Source: Larix kaempferi
Taxonomy: Eukaryota > Streptophyta > Pinopsida > Pinales > Pinaceae
Length of the DNA: 64,000 nt
Assembly: GCA_027924585.1 (NCBI GenBank)
Contig: BSBM01000252.1
Location: forward strand, 6,944,001 to 7,008,000
Direction: 5' to 3'
The position numbers and the translations under genes are program-made. The notes beneath the pieces were generated by a model. That model made no database searches and had not been told where the DNA came from. It saw only the letters and a program-made list of their open reading frames with translations. Of this stretch, positions 23,286-34,153 are shown piece by piece (within the stretch, counting starts at the first letter, position 1; the number at the start of each line of letters is the position of its first letter).

Positions 23286-23485
23286 GTGTCCTCCTTCACT
23301 GTGCAATTTCTACGAGGACTATTGAAGTTGGTTTCTTTGGGGCACCCGCTCTGGTCGTGTCTGCATATCCCCACAGACCCTCACTGTGCAACTTTCACTA
23401 TGCAATTGCTACGAGGGTTATTGAAGTTGGTTTCTTTGGGGCACCCGCTCCGGCCGTGTCTGCATATCCCCGCAGACCCTCAATG
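23286..23485 (+). repeat. 100-bp tandem duplication
   Basis: GAAGTTGGTTTCTTTGGGGC occurs at 23324 and again at 23424, with the surrounding unit (TACGAGG ... CATATCCCC.CAGACCCTCA) repeated at exactly 100 bp. The duplicate is visible in the 69-codon ORF here as a repeated peptide. No known function. Confidence 0.85.
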
Positions 23486-23999
23486 GAAACCATAAGTTGA
23501 AACCCTCCTCTATTGAGTCAAATCTCTGCATTTTTGGGTGCGAATTAGGTGGTTTTGATTTCATTTTCTAATTAGGTGGTTTTGATTTTATTTCGAATCT
23601 CTAGATATTCTTATTGTTTTCTAAATTATTTGAGTCTGACTTGTCCAAGTGAAATTCATCATGTTTTCTAATGGTGAAGCATTCCTAGTACCATTACATG
23701 GGGTAGTAGTAGCATTCCTAGTACCATTCAGACATTGGCGATGTCTTCACCTGGGACATTAATTTAGTATTTCAGGTGGATTCTCATTCTCCAGATTTGC
23801 AGTAATGGAACTCAAATTTGTCTAAAAAACAATGTTGGAGATAGAGCTAGTATTGGTAGACCCTAAATGGTTGCTTGTGTTGATTGCTGAGATAGGGTTT
23901 TCCCTCAATCCCTATGAAAGCCTATACAGTATTGATAGAAGGATATTTGCAATGTATTTACAGAGTTAGGGGTTGTCCCTTGTTTTAATTTATAAGTTT

Positions 24000-24640
24000 T
24001 TTGTTGTAAGTATTTGTCAAGGTAGGGGTTTTGTTGAGGTAGGTTTTTTCTTGTGTTATGAAGGAGGGGGCATAACAATTATGCACCTGGTTTCGATTGC
24101 TTAGTGTGTGGTATCGTCTACTACCAACTATAGATATTTGTGTTGGAGATATAGTCCAATCATGAATTGACTATGAATGTGGTGGTAAATTCCATATGGA
24201 AACGAGTAGTTTTACAGGTTATGCTTGGTCCTTTTTTATTGTGAGTGCTTTGGTAGGATTTTTTCTCTGTTATGAGGGAGGTTCCATAAAATTTTGCATC
24301 GGTTTTCTGCTGCTTAATGCATGGTATCGTCCTCTGCCAACTATTGATATTTGTGTTGGAGATATGTCCAATCATGAATTGATTATGAATGCGGTGGTAA
24401 ATTCGATATGGCAATGAGTATTTTTACAAGTTATGTTTGGTCCTTTGTTACTCCTTATGCTTTGGTAGGGTTTCTGCTATGTTATTAGGGAGGTGCCATA
24501 ACAATTATGCATTGGGATTTTGTTTCTTAGTGTGTGGTATCGTCCTCATCCAACTATTGATATTTGTATTGGATAACTATTCCAATTATGAATTGATTAT
24601 GGATGAGGTGGTTAATTCGATATGGCAATGAGTCTATTTA
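24000..24640 (+). repeat. 213-bp tandem repeat, three copies
   Basis: Anchors GTATCGTC at 24111, 24324 and 24537 are spaced 213 bp. Each copy contains CATATGGCAATGAG or a variant, a GTTATGCTTGGTCC motif and AACTAT.GATATTTGT. Copies have diverged by scattered substitutions. A related 48-bp duplication follows (24704-24800, GGTTATGCTTTGTTTACC twice). The short ORFs here are repeat shadows. Confidence 0.85.
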
Positions 24641-24989
24641 CAGGTTATGCTAGGTCCTTTGTTGCTAGTTATGCTTTGTCCTGGTACTAGTTATGCTTTG
24701 TTTACAGGTTATGCTTTGTTTACCATTACTGGTATGTAACTGGTTATGTTTACAGGTTATGCTTTGTTTACCATTACTGGTATGTAAATGGTTATGTTAC
24801 TAGTATTATATAATTAGTAATTTTAGTGTATGGTGAATGATATGTTGGATATTTGGACCGATTATGAATTCATGGTATATTCCATATGGCTTTGTGCTTT
24901 GTTACTGGTTATTGAGGGAAAAACCCTATCTCTGATATGTCAACAATTATTGTAGGTTGATTGCCTTGGACCAGAGTCTCCTCACTAGT

Positions 24990-25590
24990 CTATATGTAAT
25001 CATAATCCCCAACATCAACCAACTGAACATCTATGAAAGCACTATTCTCAACATCAACATCTACAGATGTTAATTCTTCATTTCTAATAGTAGGTTCAAC
25101 ACCCATAGGAAGACTATAAGATACCATAGCCCCAGTTTCAGCAGGAAATTCATTATTAACATGCAATTCCAACTCAGATGATGGAAATTCATGAACTTCA
25201 TGATCAGGTGTACATTATGTCTACAAAAGCAAACTCTTGTCATTCTTAGCATCTAAAACACTCTTATCTCCATCAACATCTACAAATTATCTCTTGTTAC
25301 TTCTTGTAGTAATTTCAGCACTCGGAGGGAGACTGTAAACTGAAGTGGGTCTAGTATCAACCGGCAATCCATTATTAGATGAAAACTCTAAATTAGAAGA
25401 TGGAACTTTGTGAACTTCAAGTGAAAGATCACTCATGTCACCATCAATATACAGAGATGCTCTCTTGTCACTATCAACATCTACGGACACACTCTTTTCA
25501 CTTCTAGTAGTTAAGGCACCCAAAGTTAGATTGTAAACAGAAGTAGGTCCAATATCAGTAGGCAGTTCATTGGTAGAATGCAATTTCAAC
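24990..25590 (-). pseudogene. Decayed gene fragment encoding three or more tandem protein repeats
   Basis: Minus-strand frames (25589-25287 and 25172-24990) spell out a repeated protein unit of roughly 65-75 residues. Each copy has a short N-[EG]-[LF]-P-x-[DE]-T/I-G/R segment, then an S-Y/V-S-L-P/T-x-G/S-A-E stretch, then SVDVD-S/V-[DE]. Copies begin near 25580, 25370 and 25170 (minus strand). Stops and a shift separate the second and third. Preserved repeat structure in protein space suggests it was once coding. Not recognised; strand opposite to the CACTA genes, so capture or insertion is possible. Confidence 0.45.
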
Positions 25591-25889
25591 CCATAATATG
25601 TAACATTTTGTGCCTAGGACACAAAGTTGTTGATTTTTTAATTATTGTATTAAAAGACTAGAGCTCATGTTATTTAGATGTTGATGGATTATCAATGTTT
25701 ACAAGCCTTAACTAAGGTTGTCTCCATCATGGACAAAGCTGAGGCTGGAAACATTAATTTCAAATCCCTTTTCAAAGACCTGTTAGAGGCAAATATTAGG
25801 GAGATCATGAAAATTAGTCAATTGGCATGTCTTCTCCAATGTTGTCATCATCCTTCGAAAGACTTGGCATTGGTTTGTCAATCAATGTT

Positions 25890-26315
25890 CTTTGTCATTA
25901 ATGTTGTCATAAATGACAATCCTATTCATCATGAGACTATGAACATGGACTTCATTTCTTCTTTGTATGCATGGTTTTTTCGAATTATCAAAATTGACTT
26001 ATTAGGAGCCCATGTTATGGTTGTCCTTGACTATTTATAGTTGCACACTATTTATTGGGTGTTTGTCATGGTTTGGTTGTTTCCAACACTTATATCTCTT
26101 TTTGATTTCACTTAATTTAAGGCTTAAATTGTCAAGGATTTTAACATTAGTCTTGAAGACAAAAAGGCAGATTTATTGTTGATGGAGTTGTTCTAATACA
26201 TGATTTTCTATGGTTTTTGCTCTATAGAGCACATCACCATGGTGGGATTGTTTCTAATGGTATATTATTAAATAATAACATTCGGGAGGAAATCAGACTT
26301 GGTACACTAACTCAT
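25890..26315 (+). repeat. Left copy of an imperfect direct repeat flanking an unknown ORF
   Basis: Shares long blocks with 27810-28383: AATGACAATCCTATTCATCA, ATGAACATGGACTTCATTTC, TTTGGTTGTTTCCAACACTT, and ACATTCGGGAGGAAATCA near the right end. The spacing of the blocks differs between copies, so both carry indels. It could be a degraded LTR or a segmental duplication; TG...CA ends and a TSD were not found. Confidence 0.6.
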
Positions 26316-26704
26316 TCACTCACTCATGTCATGCACTCACCGCTTAGCTTTGCAACGTGACAAGTGATGACTGACGACTACGAGGTACTAGCCACTGGGA
26401 TTTGACTCTGAATCCTTATTCACCTCGGGCTTAGATCTAAGGTGTTTTAATGTGTCAATGACTATGGCCATGACATTAGAGAACCACTACAAGTCCCAAA
26501 ACAAGGCCAACAAGAACCACAAACCAAGAAGAGGTTGATTTATGCATTGACATAGAGAGGTGGCACTAGGCACACAATATGGAGAAACAATGAGTAAGGA
26601 AACAAATTTGCACCAAAGTACCACAATGGTTACTAATAAGAGAATATTTGACACAGGAGAATGTTGTTAATTTTTAACAAGCGATCCTGAAACAAGCAAG
26701 TCCG

Positions 26705-27640
26705 GTGCAAGCGAGCATGAGGAAAGCGAGTGTAGAAGGTCAAAAAGGAATCCAGTGGGCCCATAACCCACAAGTAAACATGAAAATATCTGCTTGGACC
26801 GGAGGAAAAAATCATATCTATACTATCAATGATAATATGAGTTGGTTGGATTATATGCAAGACTGGAAACCTAGGTGGGAGTTGAGACATGCTGAAGTGT
26901 TAGATGTTAACTTAAAGGGATCTGATGCTTTTATTAGACTAGTGCCAGAACTCAGAAGAATTCCTATGGGATCCAGTATTGTACCAGAGATGATTTACAA
27001 CAACTCCTTAAGAAAAGCAGCTGATGCAAGCAATTGGTTAACACACCTCTACCAAGATCTTAACTTAATCTCAACGGAGGGCTCTACACCTCACCCCGGG
27101 CCAAAACTAGACCAACAATACTATTGTATTAACCGGATACGTTCTTTGGAAGCATGGCCACATCAAGATGCTAGTCTCCAGTTTCCAAGTACTACACACA
27201 CTTATGAAAAATATAAAAAATTAGGGTGGAAATTCTTGAGAAAAGAACATACAGATAGAACATATTATACCATGTTAAAGTTTGGACTTCAAATTCCACA
27301 AATCTATGAGGATCCTACATTCTGCGTCCCTGATTGGATTAGAGACTAGTGGCGGTCATTCGGCATCAACCTGGCAGCATTAGAACCAGTTGTTATTTAT
27401 AATCTAAAACAGGAAGTTGGAGAATCTCTCGAACAGGTCAAAGATATTTTGCAGACAAAGCTTACTAAGGCTCAAATCCTTGGGTACTACATTAAAAACC
27501 AACAACAGTGGCTTGTCAAAACCCACATAGATGTCCACATGCATTAGAATAGACGCGTGGTCCTGAGGTCTGTTTATTCAAAGGAATGGGATACTGAATC
27601 CAATGTATTTCGAGAATTATATGGTCCCCCACACTCCGAT
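26705..27640 (+). pseudogene. Unrecognised ORF, about 310 codons with two stops
   Basis: A 214-codon frame (26705-27349) ends in a TAG directly before TGG. The same frame runs on through one further TAG (about 27545) to a TGA or TAA near 27648. Visible features: tryptophan-rich N-terminal third (SAWTGGKNHIYTIND, WLDYMQDWKPRWE), PGPKLDQQYYCINRIRSLEA in the middle, and LGWKFLRKEHTDRTYYTMLK toward the stop. No signal peptide, membrane span or catalytic motif that I know. Its length and coherent composition say it was coding. Lying between direct repeats it may be the gag-like protein of an unknown element, or a captured gene. Confidence 0.45.
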
Positions 27641-27714
27641 GAGTTGTAAATATCTCAAAAGTATTTGGCTATCAGTGGGGCCTGTCCATTCAAATTGTCA
27701 TAAAGATTGAAAAG

Positions 27715-27801
27715 AAAGTCATAAAAACTTTTAGATCTTACTTTTGAAAGTCATAAAAACTTTTAGATCTTACTTTTGAAAGTCATAAAAACTTTTAGAT
27801 G
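27715..27801 (+). repeat. 32-bp tandem repeat, nearly three copies
   Basis: AAAGTCATAAAAACTTTTAG starts at 27715, 27747 and 27779, exactly 32 bp apart, with identical copies apart from the truncated last one. It lies just inside the right-hand direct repeat. Confidence 0.9.
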
Positions 27802-27809
27802 TTTTCCAT

Positions 27810-28383
27810 AATGGTTAGTTACTTTTATGTTGTCATCAATGACAATCCTATTCATCATGAGACTATGAACATGGACTTCATTTCTTCTTTTTATGCATGG
27901 TGTTTTCAAATTTTCAAAATTGTCTTATTGCACATTAGATTTTCCGCTATCATTGTAGTCATGGTTTGGTTGTTTCCAACACTTATATCTCTTATTGATT
28001 TCACTTAAGTTAAGGCTTAAATTGTCAAGGATTTGAATGTTTGCATCAAGCACATGTGGTGTATAAGGGTTGTTTGAGGGTCTTACATAACATTCCCCAC
28101 ACATTTAATTGCAACTAACACATTGGTCCCGAACGTTGTTATTTAATTATTGATCCTAATGGTATCAATGACCTCTAGGATTTTGACTATCAGGTGTTGA
28201 GGTGGCACCCTTCGATTGTTTGCTTGCTTGGGAGACTAGAGTGCTCCCCTTATTTGGCCTATTTTGTAGTTATTTGGAGGCATAGATACCTTAATAGCAG
28301 TGTATTAAAGAGGTCATTGATACCATTAGGATAAATTATTAAATAACAACATTCGGGAGGAAATCATCCTTGGTACACTCAAT
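27810..28383 (+). repeat. Right copy of the imperfect direct repeat
   Basis: Partner of 25890-26315; see the shared blocks listed there. Contains an extra stretch of about 250 bp (about 28040-28320) between the TTTCCAACACTT and ACATTCGGGAGG blocks. Confidence 0.6.
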
Positions 28384-29690
28384 TCAAAGTCCTCAATAGC
28401 TAATGTTATCCAGTTCTATAGCATGAAAGAGTTCAAAAACCCCAAAGTCAGCCCACTAGTCAGCTAGCAAGAAATGATGCCCACGTAGCTTACTTGTGAT
28501 TATTAGGGTCACTTACCCACCTTAAGTTATTCTCTAACTTATTGCTTTGGTCTTTTGGGTACTTTGGTTGTGGTACACCCTTTGGTACAAAGGGAGTTCG
28601 GTCATAACACCCATTATCATCTTTTTAACTTGTACCATTTTTTTTATTTTGGTCATGGTACCCTCACCCACGTTTGACTTGACATAGTTTTGTGATTATG
28701 TCTTAGTGGGCTACATGATCAATGACCTATGAACAATGACCTATGATGATCTAAACTTAACCTCATATGTTGATACTCTTACCTAGGCTTGGGAATGCTA
28801 AAGATGAAAAGTTGAAAGATATGAAAACTATGTTTAATTTATGTCTTGCTATTTAATTTCAGTACTTGCTTATTAAATCAAATGTATATTGAAGTATATT
28901 GATGTGTACACCTGCTTATTTCAGTATTGCTTATTAAAGTATATTGATGTGTACACCTGTCCAATTGAATTATTGAGATATTGTGGAGAGTTAATAAATG
29001 TCAATCTCCCTTAACTGAGTCGTTGTTGTTATTTTCCCTTGTTAATATAAATTCATTTCTGGTTTTTCACCATACTACTCTCAAGTTGAAATTTTTCTGG
29101 TTTGGTCCTCCTGCTTGGTTGATGGATACACTCATTCTTGATTGAAATTTATTATTTGTTTAAAAAAAAAAAAAACAATATAGTCAGAAAATCAATATAC
29201 ACATAATGTCTGAAAATCTGTCCTACAAGTTGCTTGCTAAAGCTTGATACAAAAAAGATCCTCGTAATATTGAAAGTCTTTGAAAATCAAATTTCTCATG
29301 GCCATTTGAGTGCCACTTTGCATGAATTTTAAATTTGCAACATGTCAAAGGTGTAATATCTCACCTAAGTTAGCTAATGTAATTTGCGTTCTCTATTGTA
29401 GTATTTTACTGATTATTTGGTTAAGATGTATTGGCATGAAACAGTTACGAACACTACTGCAATGTACTCCTGAGTGGACCCTCTCACTGTAGTTATGGTT
29501 TGTTGGGATGATATAGTCAAATAATGTTTCTTAGTTGAGTTATTTTTCCAAACAGATCACTAACAAATAGTTTTCATATGCATTAGCATAAAATACCAGC
29601 ATGTAAATTTTAAAAATGAAGGGTAGGTTGCCAAAAATATGCCATTCAAAGAAAGAGGGTAGGCTGCCAATAATATGCCCAATAGTGTTG
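28384..29690. other. CACTA interior spacer, no gene; short 50-bp duplication at 28861-28960
   Basis: AT-rich. A TTGATGTGTACACCTG-containing unit is tandemly duplicated at 28861-28960. There is a 14-A run near 29162. No protein motif seen. It probably includes the promoter and leader of the second CACTA gene, which I cannot locate. Confidence 0.55.
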
Positions 29691-29706
29691 GAAGGACCAA
29701 AACTGG

Positions 29707-29969
29707 GTGATATACTGGTTAACTTACTTAATTTGTTGTCCGCGATGGTTTTGTTCTCCCCACAAGAGAAAAAGACCCCCAAATGTGCAAACTCAGTCCA
29801 CAAAAGAGCTCACAGCCTATAGTGATGAATGTGGTGTCGTATGGACAGCTTGTTATGGCACTATAACTTGGTCTCTTCCTACCACAAATCATCCTCCCAA
29901 TACCAAACACTTCAGCTGAGATTTGTAACACTACACCCACTAGGGTTCGACATGTCTCTCCTAAGCCTC
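29707..29969 (+). pseudogene. Possible 5' exon(s) of the SET-containing CACTA gene
   Basis: A frame with KRKRPPNVQTQSTKELTAYS and a TTWSLPTTNHPP stretch ends near 29919. A donor-like site (CGAG^GTAAGT) follows at 29969/29970. Phase with the SET exon at 30067 does not work cleanly from this donor, so exon limits are uncertain. Confidence 0.3.
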
Positions 29970-30066
29970 ATATTCGAGGTAAGTAAATGTGTTTAACTAA
30001 GTAAATGTGTACTTTCAAAGAAGAAACAAAGCATCGTCTTGTTTATTGTTGTTTTCTCGAGTGTAG

Positions 30067-30843
30067 GTACCACCAAATAGGTATCTGTCAGATCTATCTT
30101 CCTCAAGTGATGATGAATATATACTCGGAGAGGTTGAAAGTGAGATGAGTTGTACTAGATCTACCGGTTCTATATCAACTAGATATGAAAAGATAAGGAA
30201 AAGATTTCATGGATGCATGAAATATTTTATTGCAAATGGTGGGTCATGTAATTATGATGCTAAGAGAATAGGAAACATTGATTTTCCATTGAGGTATAAA
30301 CATCTAGTGCAACGATGGGTACCTAATATGCTGCCTCGAGTGGACACATATTTCCTCATCAATGGGAGGATGTATCGCATCGCTCCTTCGTCCTTACATG
30401 GATTGGGGTTATTTTCCATGGATGGAATAAAGGTCTGTTATGGCACTGTAACTGAATTGATGGAGTATGTTGGACCACTATACAGATACAATAATTGGTT
30501 GATCTTGGTCCAATATACTCGAAGTATGCTGAGATACGGAGTTTCCGCGAATTATATTCAACTAGCAGAAAACAATAAAAACAAAGGGGTGACTATGTAT
30601 ATTGATGGGAGACCAAAAGCATCCAGAAACGTTGATGGCTTTATAAATAGTACACGGCCAGTGACAACAAATAAGCAACCAAATTGCGAATTCGAGGCAC
30701 GCGAACATCATCGTATATTTGTATGTGCAATAAAAGCAATACTTGCAGGTGAAGAGTTGTTGATCAATTACAACTTAAATCGAATAGATGTGGCTTCCGT
30801 GATCCAAGGTAACCATGGACCATCAAAAACTATGCCTCATCAG
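30067..30843 (+). CDS. SET-domain exon of the second CACTA gene
   Basis: Open for 259 codons between an acceptor (GTGTAG ending at 30066) and a donor (CATCAG^GTAAATG), no stops. From the ATG at 30145 (residue 1) the SET landmarks appear in order: SLHGLGLF (83-90, the GxG cofactor-binding strand), YIDGRPKASRNVDGFIN (152-168), QPNCEF (178-183) and GEELLINYN (202-210). The usual NHS of the catalytic core reads NST, but the asparagine and the late tyrosine remain. Before it lie an acidic Ser/Asp patch and a basic segment. SET proteins methylate lysines, often on histones; substrate here is unknown. No pre- or post-SET cysteine cluster is seen. The exon is the best preserved coding piece of this element. 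Confidence 0.8.
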
Positions 30844-31046
30844 GTAAATGCTAAATGTAGTAACTAAACATGACTAGTACAATAACTAAATGTTTCATTT
30901 TTTTATGTTAACATTCGATTTCCACTATTGTCATTCGCTTTATTCATGCTTATTGTGAATATTTCCATGTGATTACATGGTGATTACACTGCTATGAATA
31001 TCTCATTTTTGTTTATGATGCAATTATTGACTCAACGTTTGTTTAG

Positions 31047-31067
31047 GGTGGCGGTAGTGGAAAGGCA
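31047..31067 (+). pseudogene. Second-gene small exon, left part (split by gypsy insertion)
   Basis: Begins after TTTAG at 31046; encodes GGGSGKA and is cut at 31067 by the LTR element. It resumes at 35468 in the same frame (RDASMVQGDRGRSESRPQQ) and ends at the donor after 35524. The AGGCA duplication is part of the exon. Confidence 0.75.
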
Positions 31068-31462
31068 TGTTAGGAACCCATGTCAACCCTTCTATTTACT
31101 TTGTTAGTATATTGTTGTTGGACGCATATGCTTTGTAAGTCGTCCCATAGTATTTGTTGATCCATAGTTTGTATTATTGTTGTTGGATGCATATGCTTTG
31201 TAAGTCATCTCGTAGTAATTGTTGATCCATATTTTGTATTGGCCCATGGTTTGTAGTGACACATGGTATTGACCCATGGTATTGACGCCTAGACTTATTA
31301 TATAAGTTTGTGTTGAGACCAATGAAGGTACCATGAAGTTATTTGTATTGAGCTTGCTCAAAGGAGGTTCCCCCTCAAAGTGGCCTACGATCAATATAAA
31401 AGTGATTCTGAGTTCTGCTATTTCGTGTGTTTTCATTAATTAATTATTGTAGGTTCTTCACA
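31068..31462 (+). repeat. 5' LTR of RT-less gypsy element
   Basis: Starts TGTTAGGAACCC and ends GTTCTTCACA. Contains two related inner units beginning TTGTTGTTGGA.GCATATGCTT (about 31113 and 31180) and a TATATAAG box at 31299-31306. Confidence 0.93.
31299..31306 (+). promoter_or_regulatory. TATA box in LTR of RT-less gypsy element
   Basis: TATATAAG mid-LTR, present also in the 3' LTR near 35291. Position fits a U3 promoter. Confidence 0.55.
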
Positions 31463-31464
31463 TC

Positions 31465-31477
31465 TGGGATTAGAGCA
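31465..31477 (+). other. Primer binding site of RT-less gypsy element
   Basis: TGGGATTAGAGCA, two mismatches from TGGTATCAGAGCA (initiator tRNA-Met), two bases inside the LTR. Confidence 0.75.
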
Positions 31478-32516
31478 CTTTCTTGGGCTCACTGGGTGAA
31501 ATTTCTGCTAAAAAAAATTTTGCATCTATTGCAACTTCAGATCTAGGAATAATCCTTATCCCCTTAACTATGGGAAGTACTTGGGCATAAGCCCTAAAAC
31601 TCATTGTGAGGAGTACCACAGGAACCCCGAAGTAACTGGCTCATTGAGAGGACCTTCCATCGAAAAGGGCAACGACCCCTACTTGATTGACTAGTTCCCA
31701 CCCATGAGGTAAACCAAGAGTTGTCGTTTGTGGCAAAGTGGTTATCAGTTTTACCTAAGGTGTGGAGTGAGGGGTACTGCCCCAATATGCAAGCCGTCAG
31801 ACAGCATTGGTGGCTGAGTGAATCCCCTGAACTGATAGGAAGCCGCACATACCTGGGGTCCATATCTATTTTCAAATGAACTGTTGCCGATCACTTTCGC
31901 GTCATTTCAGATCCATTCCGAGCCGTTTCAGATCCAGTCATTTTTTATCCATTTGACATCATTTCAGATCCATCTATTTTCGATCCCTTCCACGCCATTG
32001 CAGATCCATCTGTTTCCAATCCCTTTCGCGCCGTTGTAGATCCATTCCTAGGAAAAAAAAATAGTATAAATTTTTCATTTTTTCGCCATATCTCCCTTGT
32101 TTTAACTATGTTTCCCTTGAAACTTCCCGGAAACCCATGCAATCCCATTCTGCATATTTCATTCCTAAAGACCCTATCCAAATTCTACTTCCCAAAGCTA
32201 GAAATCTCACATTCGTCTATTTTTAGGGTTTTCCATAACTTCTTCAATTTTCACCCACTTGCTTCCAAATTTTTCCACCGTGTTCATTCCCTATTTCTGC
32301 TTCTTTGTCCCTCTTTGAAAAATTTTATCATTCTTTCACCCCGCTTCTGAAATCCCCATTTTTTGCTTCCCTATCCATCAGAAAGTGTCCAAAACCTAGT
32401 CAAAACCCATTTACCCATCCAAGTTTTTCCCAAATCCAAATTTCCCTTTACTAAATAAGCTTTTGTTTGTGTTTTTCTATCCATTCCACCCCCCACCAAA
32501 AAAAAAACTCCTGGTT

Positions 32517-33346
32517 ATGATTGTCACCCGCACAAGAGCAAAAACCATGGAGGAAGCACTTGCAACCATCCAAACCAAACTCCAAGATCTGGATGAAACA
32601 TTTATCAGCCTCCATCTTCAACATTCAACCCTGAAGAATAACCGACAGCAAGAATCTTCTACAGCCAATGGGTTCTCTTCTTCCAACACTTTTCGTGGTC
32701 TGAAGCTTGAATTTCCTTGCTTCATTGGTACTAATCCGACTAGATGGATCTATCATGCAGAACAGTATTTCAGTCTACATAATACTTTTGATGTCCAAAA
32801 ATTTCCACTTGCATCCTTTCATTTGGAAAGTAAGCCCTTCAATGGTACCGTTGGTACATCAAGGCTCATGACAAGCCAAAATGGACATATTTTTTCCAAC
32901 TCATTTTGCAACGATTTGGTCCTAGTGCTTTTGATGACTTCACCGGAGCACTCACTAAACTTCGTCAAATTGGCACCGTGAGAGAGTATCAGACAGAATT
33001 TGAGAAACTAGCCAACCACACAGAAGGATTGTCTGATGAATTATACAGGAGTTGTTTTATTAGTGGTCTTAAGGATGAAATCCGCCCAGAGGTCAAAATG
33101 TTTTGTCCCAACACAATGATGGAAGCCCTGGGGTTGGCTAAGTTGGCTGAAGACAAGATTGCAGCCCAACAACACTCCAAACCCACTTTTGTTCCCTTCT
33201 GAAATATGGGTTCTCAATGACCTCCCATCCCACCATCTCCTCGACCAACTCCTATCAATCATTTGTCCGAAACAGAGATGCAAGCACGCAGAGAAAAAGG
33301 GATTTGTTATAATTGTGATGAAAAATTCACTCGGGGACATAGATGT
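32517..33346 (+). pseudogene. gag: Gag of RT-less gypsy element
   Basis: From the ATG at 32517 the frame reads a coiled, charged N-terminus and then LKLEFPCFIGTNPTRWIYHAEQYF, the start of a Retrotrans_gag domain. A frameshift near 32835 moves it to a second frame (FGPSAFDDFTGALTKLRQIG ... EYQTEFEKLANHTEGL), the second half of the domain. A stop at about 33200 and another shift precede CYNCDEKFTRGHRC, a zinc-knuckle-like motif of chromoviral type, in the frame that continues into the protease. Gag is therefore in three pieces. Confidence 0.87.
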
Positions 33347-34153
33347 GTTCAACAAAATCTCTATCTCTTGGATGTGGATTCTCCGCCCACCTCTGAATTT
33401 GGTGAAGAAGCTCTAGATACACCGGATGATCAGGTCAACATTCAGGAGCCACCTATTGACTTCCCATCTCAGGAATACCACCAGGAGATATCTCTCCATG
33501 ATTTATCCGATGTCACCACCCCCCAAACAATGCGGGTCAGGGGTTACTTCCAGAAGCTTCCTCTTACAATACTCATTGATTCTGGTAGCACTCATAACTT
33601 CATTGACCCTCGGATCGCCAAACATGCTGATTGTTTTGTCCATCCTTGCTCCAACTTTGAAGTCATGGTTGCCAATGGGGGAACCTTACCTTGCAAGGGA
33701 AAGTGTTGCAATGTGTGTATCTCTCTGGAAGATTATAACATGCGCTCTGACATGTTTGTCTTATCCTTAGGCGGATGTGATGTGGTTTTGGGCGTTCAAT
33801 GGTTACGCACACTTGGCCCCATCTTATGGGATTTTGTTGAACTTTGGATGCAGTTTTCAGTCAATGGGATACAACACAAAGTTATGGGCTTACAACTAGG
33901 GTCTCTCGGCATCATCAGTTCACATCGCCTGGAAAAGATCCTTAAGAAGAATTCACATGGTGTCATCGCTCAGCTCCATTCAATCCAGATGCACCTACCA
34001 ACAGTCTCCACTACTTCCTTGGATAGATATGCAGGTGTCTTTGTTGCACCAGTGGGCTTGCCTTTTTCAAGAGACCTTTCCGGTAAGCATTTAGCCACAT
34101 CTACATCTCAGCAGGAAATGATGGCTATTTTGCCTGCAGTACAAAAGTGGTAG
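33347..34153 (+). pseudogene. pol: Protease region fused to RNase H remnant of gypsy element
   Basis: The frame contains the retropepsin motif LTILIDSGSTHNFIDPRIA with an intact D-S-G, then CDVVLGVQWLRTLGPILWDF, the usual end of the chromoviral protease. A linker with TTSLDRYAGVFVAPVGLP follows, where the RT should begin. Instead the sequence jumps to TSQQEMMAILPAVQKW, an RNase H string, at about 34105. The whole RT domain (hundreds of residues) is missing with the frame preserved. A TAG at about 34151 then interrupts RNase H. Confidence 0.88.

Noticed and set aside
26705-27640. Endogenous pararetrovirus (caulimovirid) origin of the unknown ORF
   Set aside because: No reverse transcriptase, movement protein, zinc finger or tRNA primer site found nearby; left unassigned.
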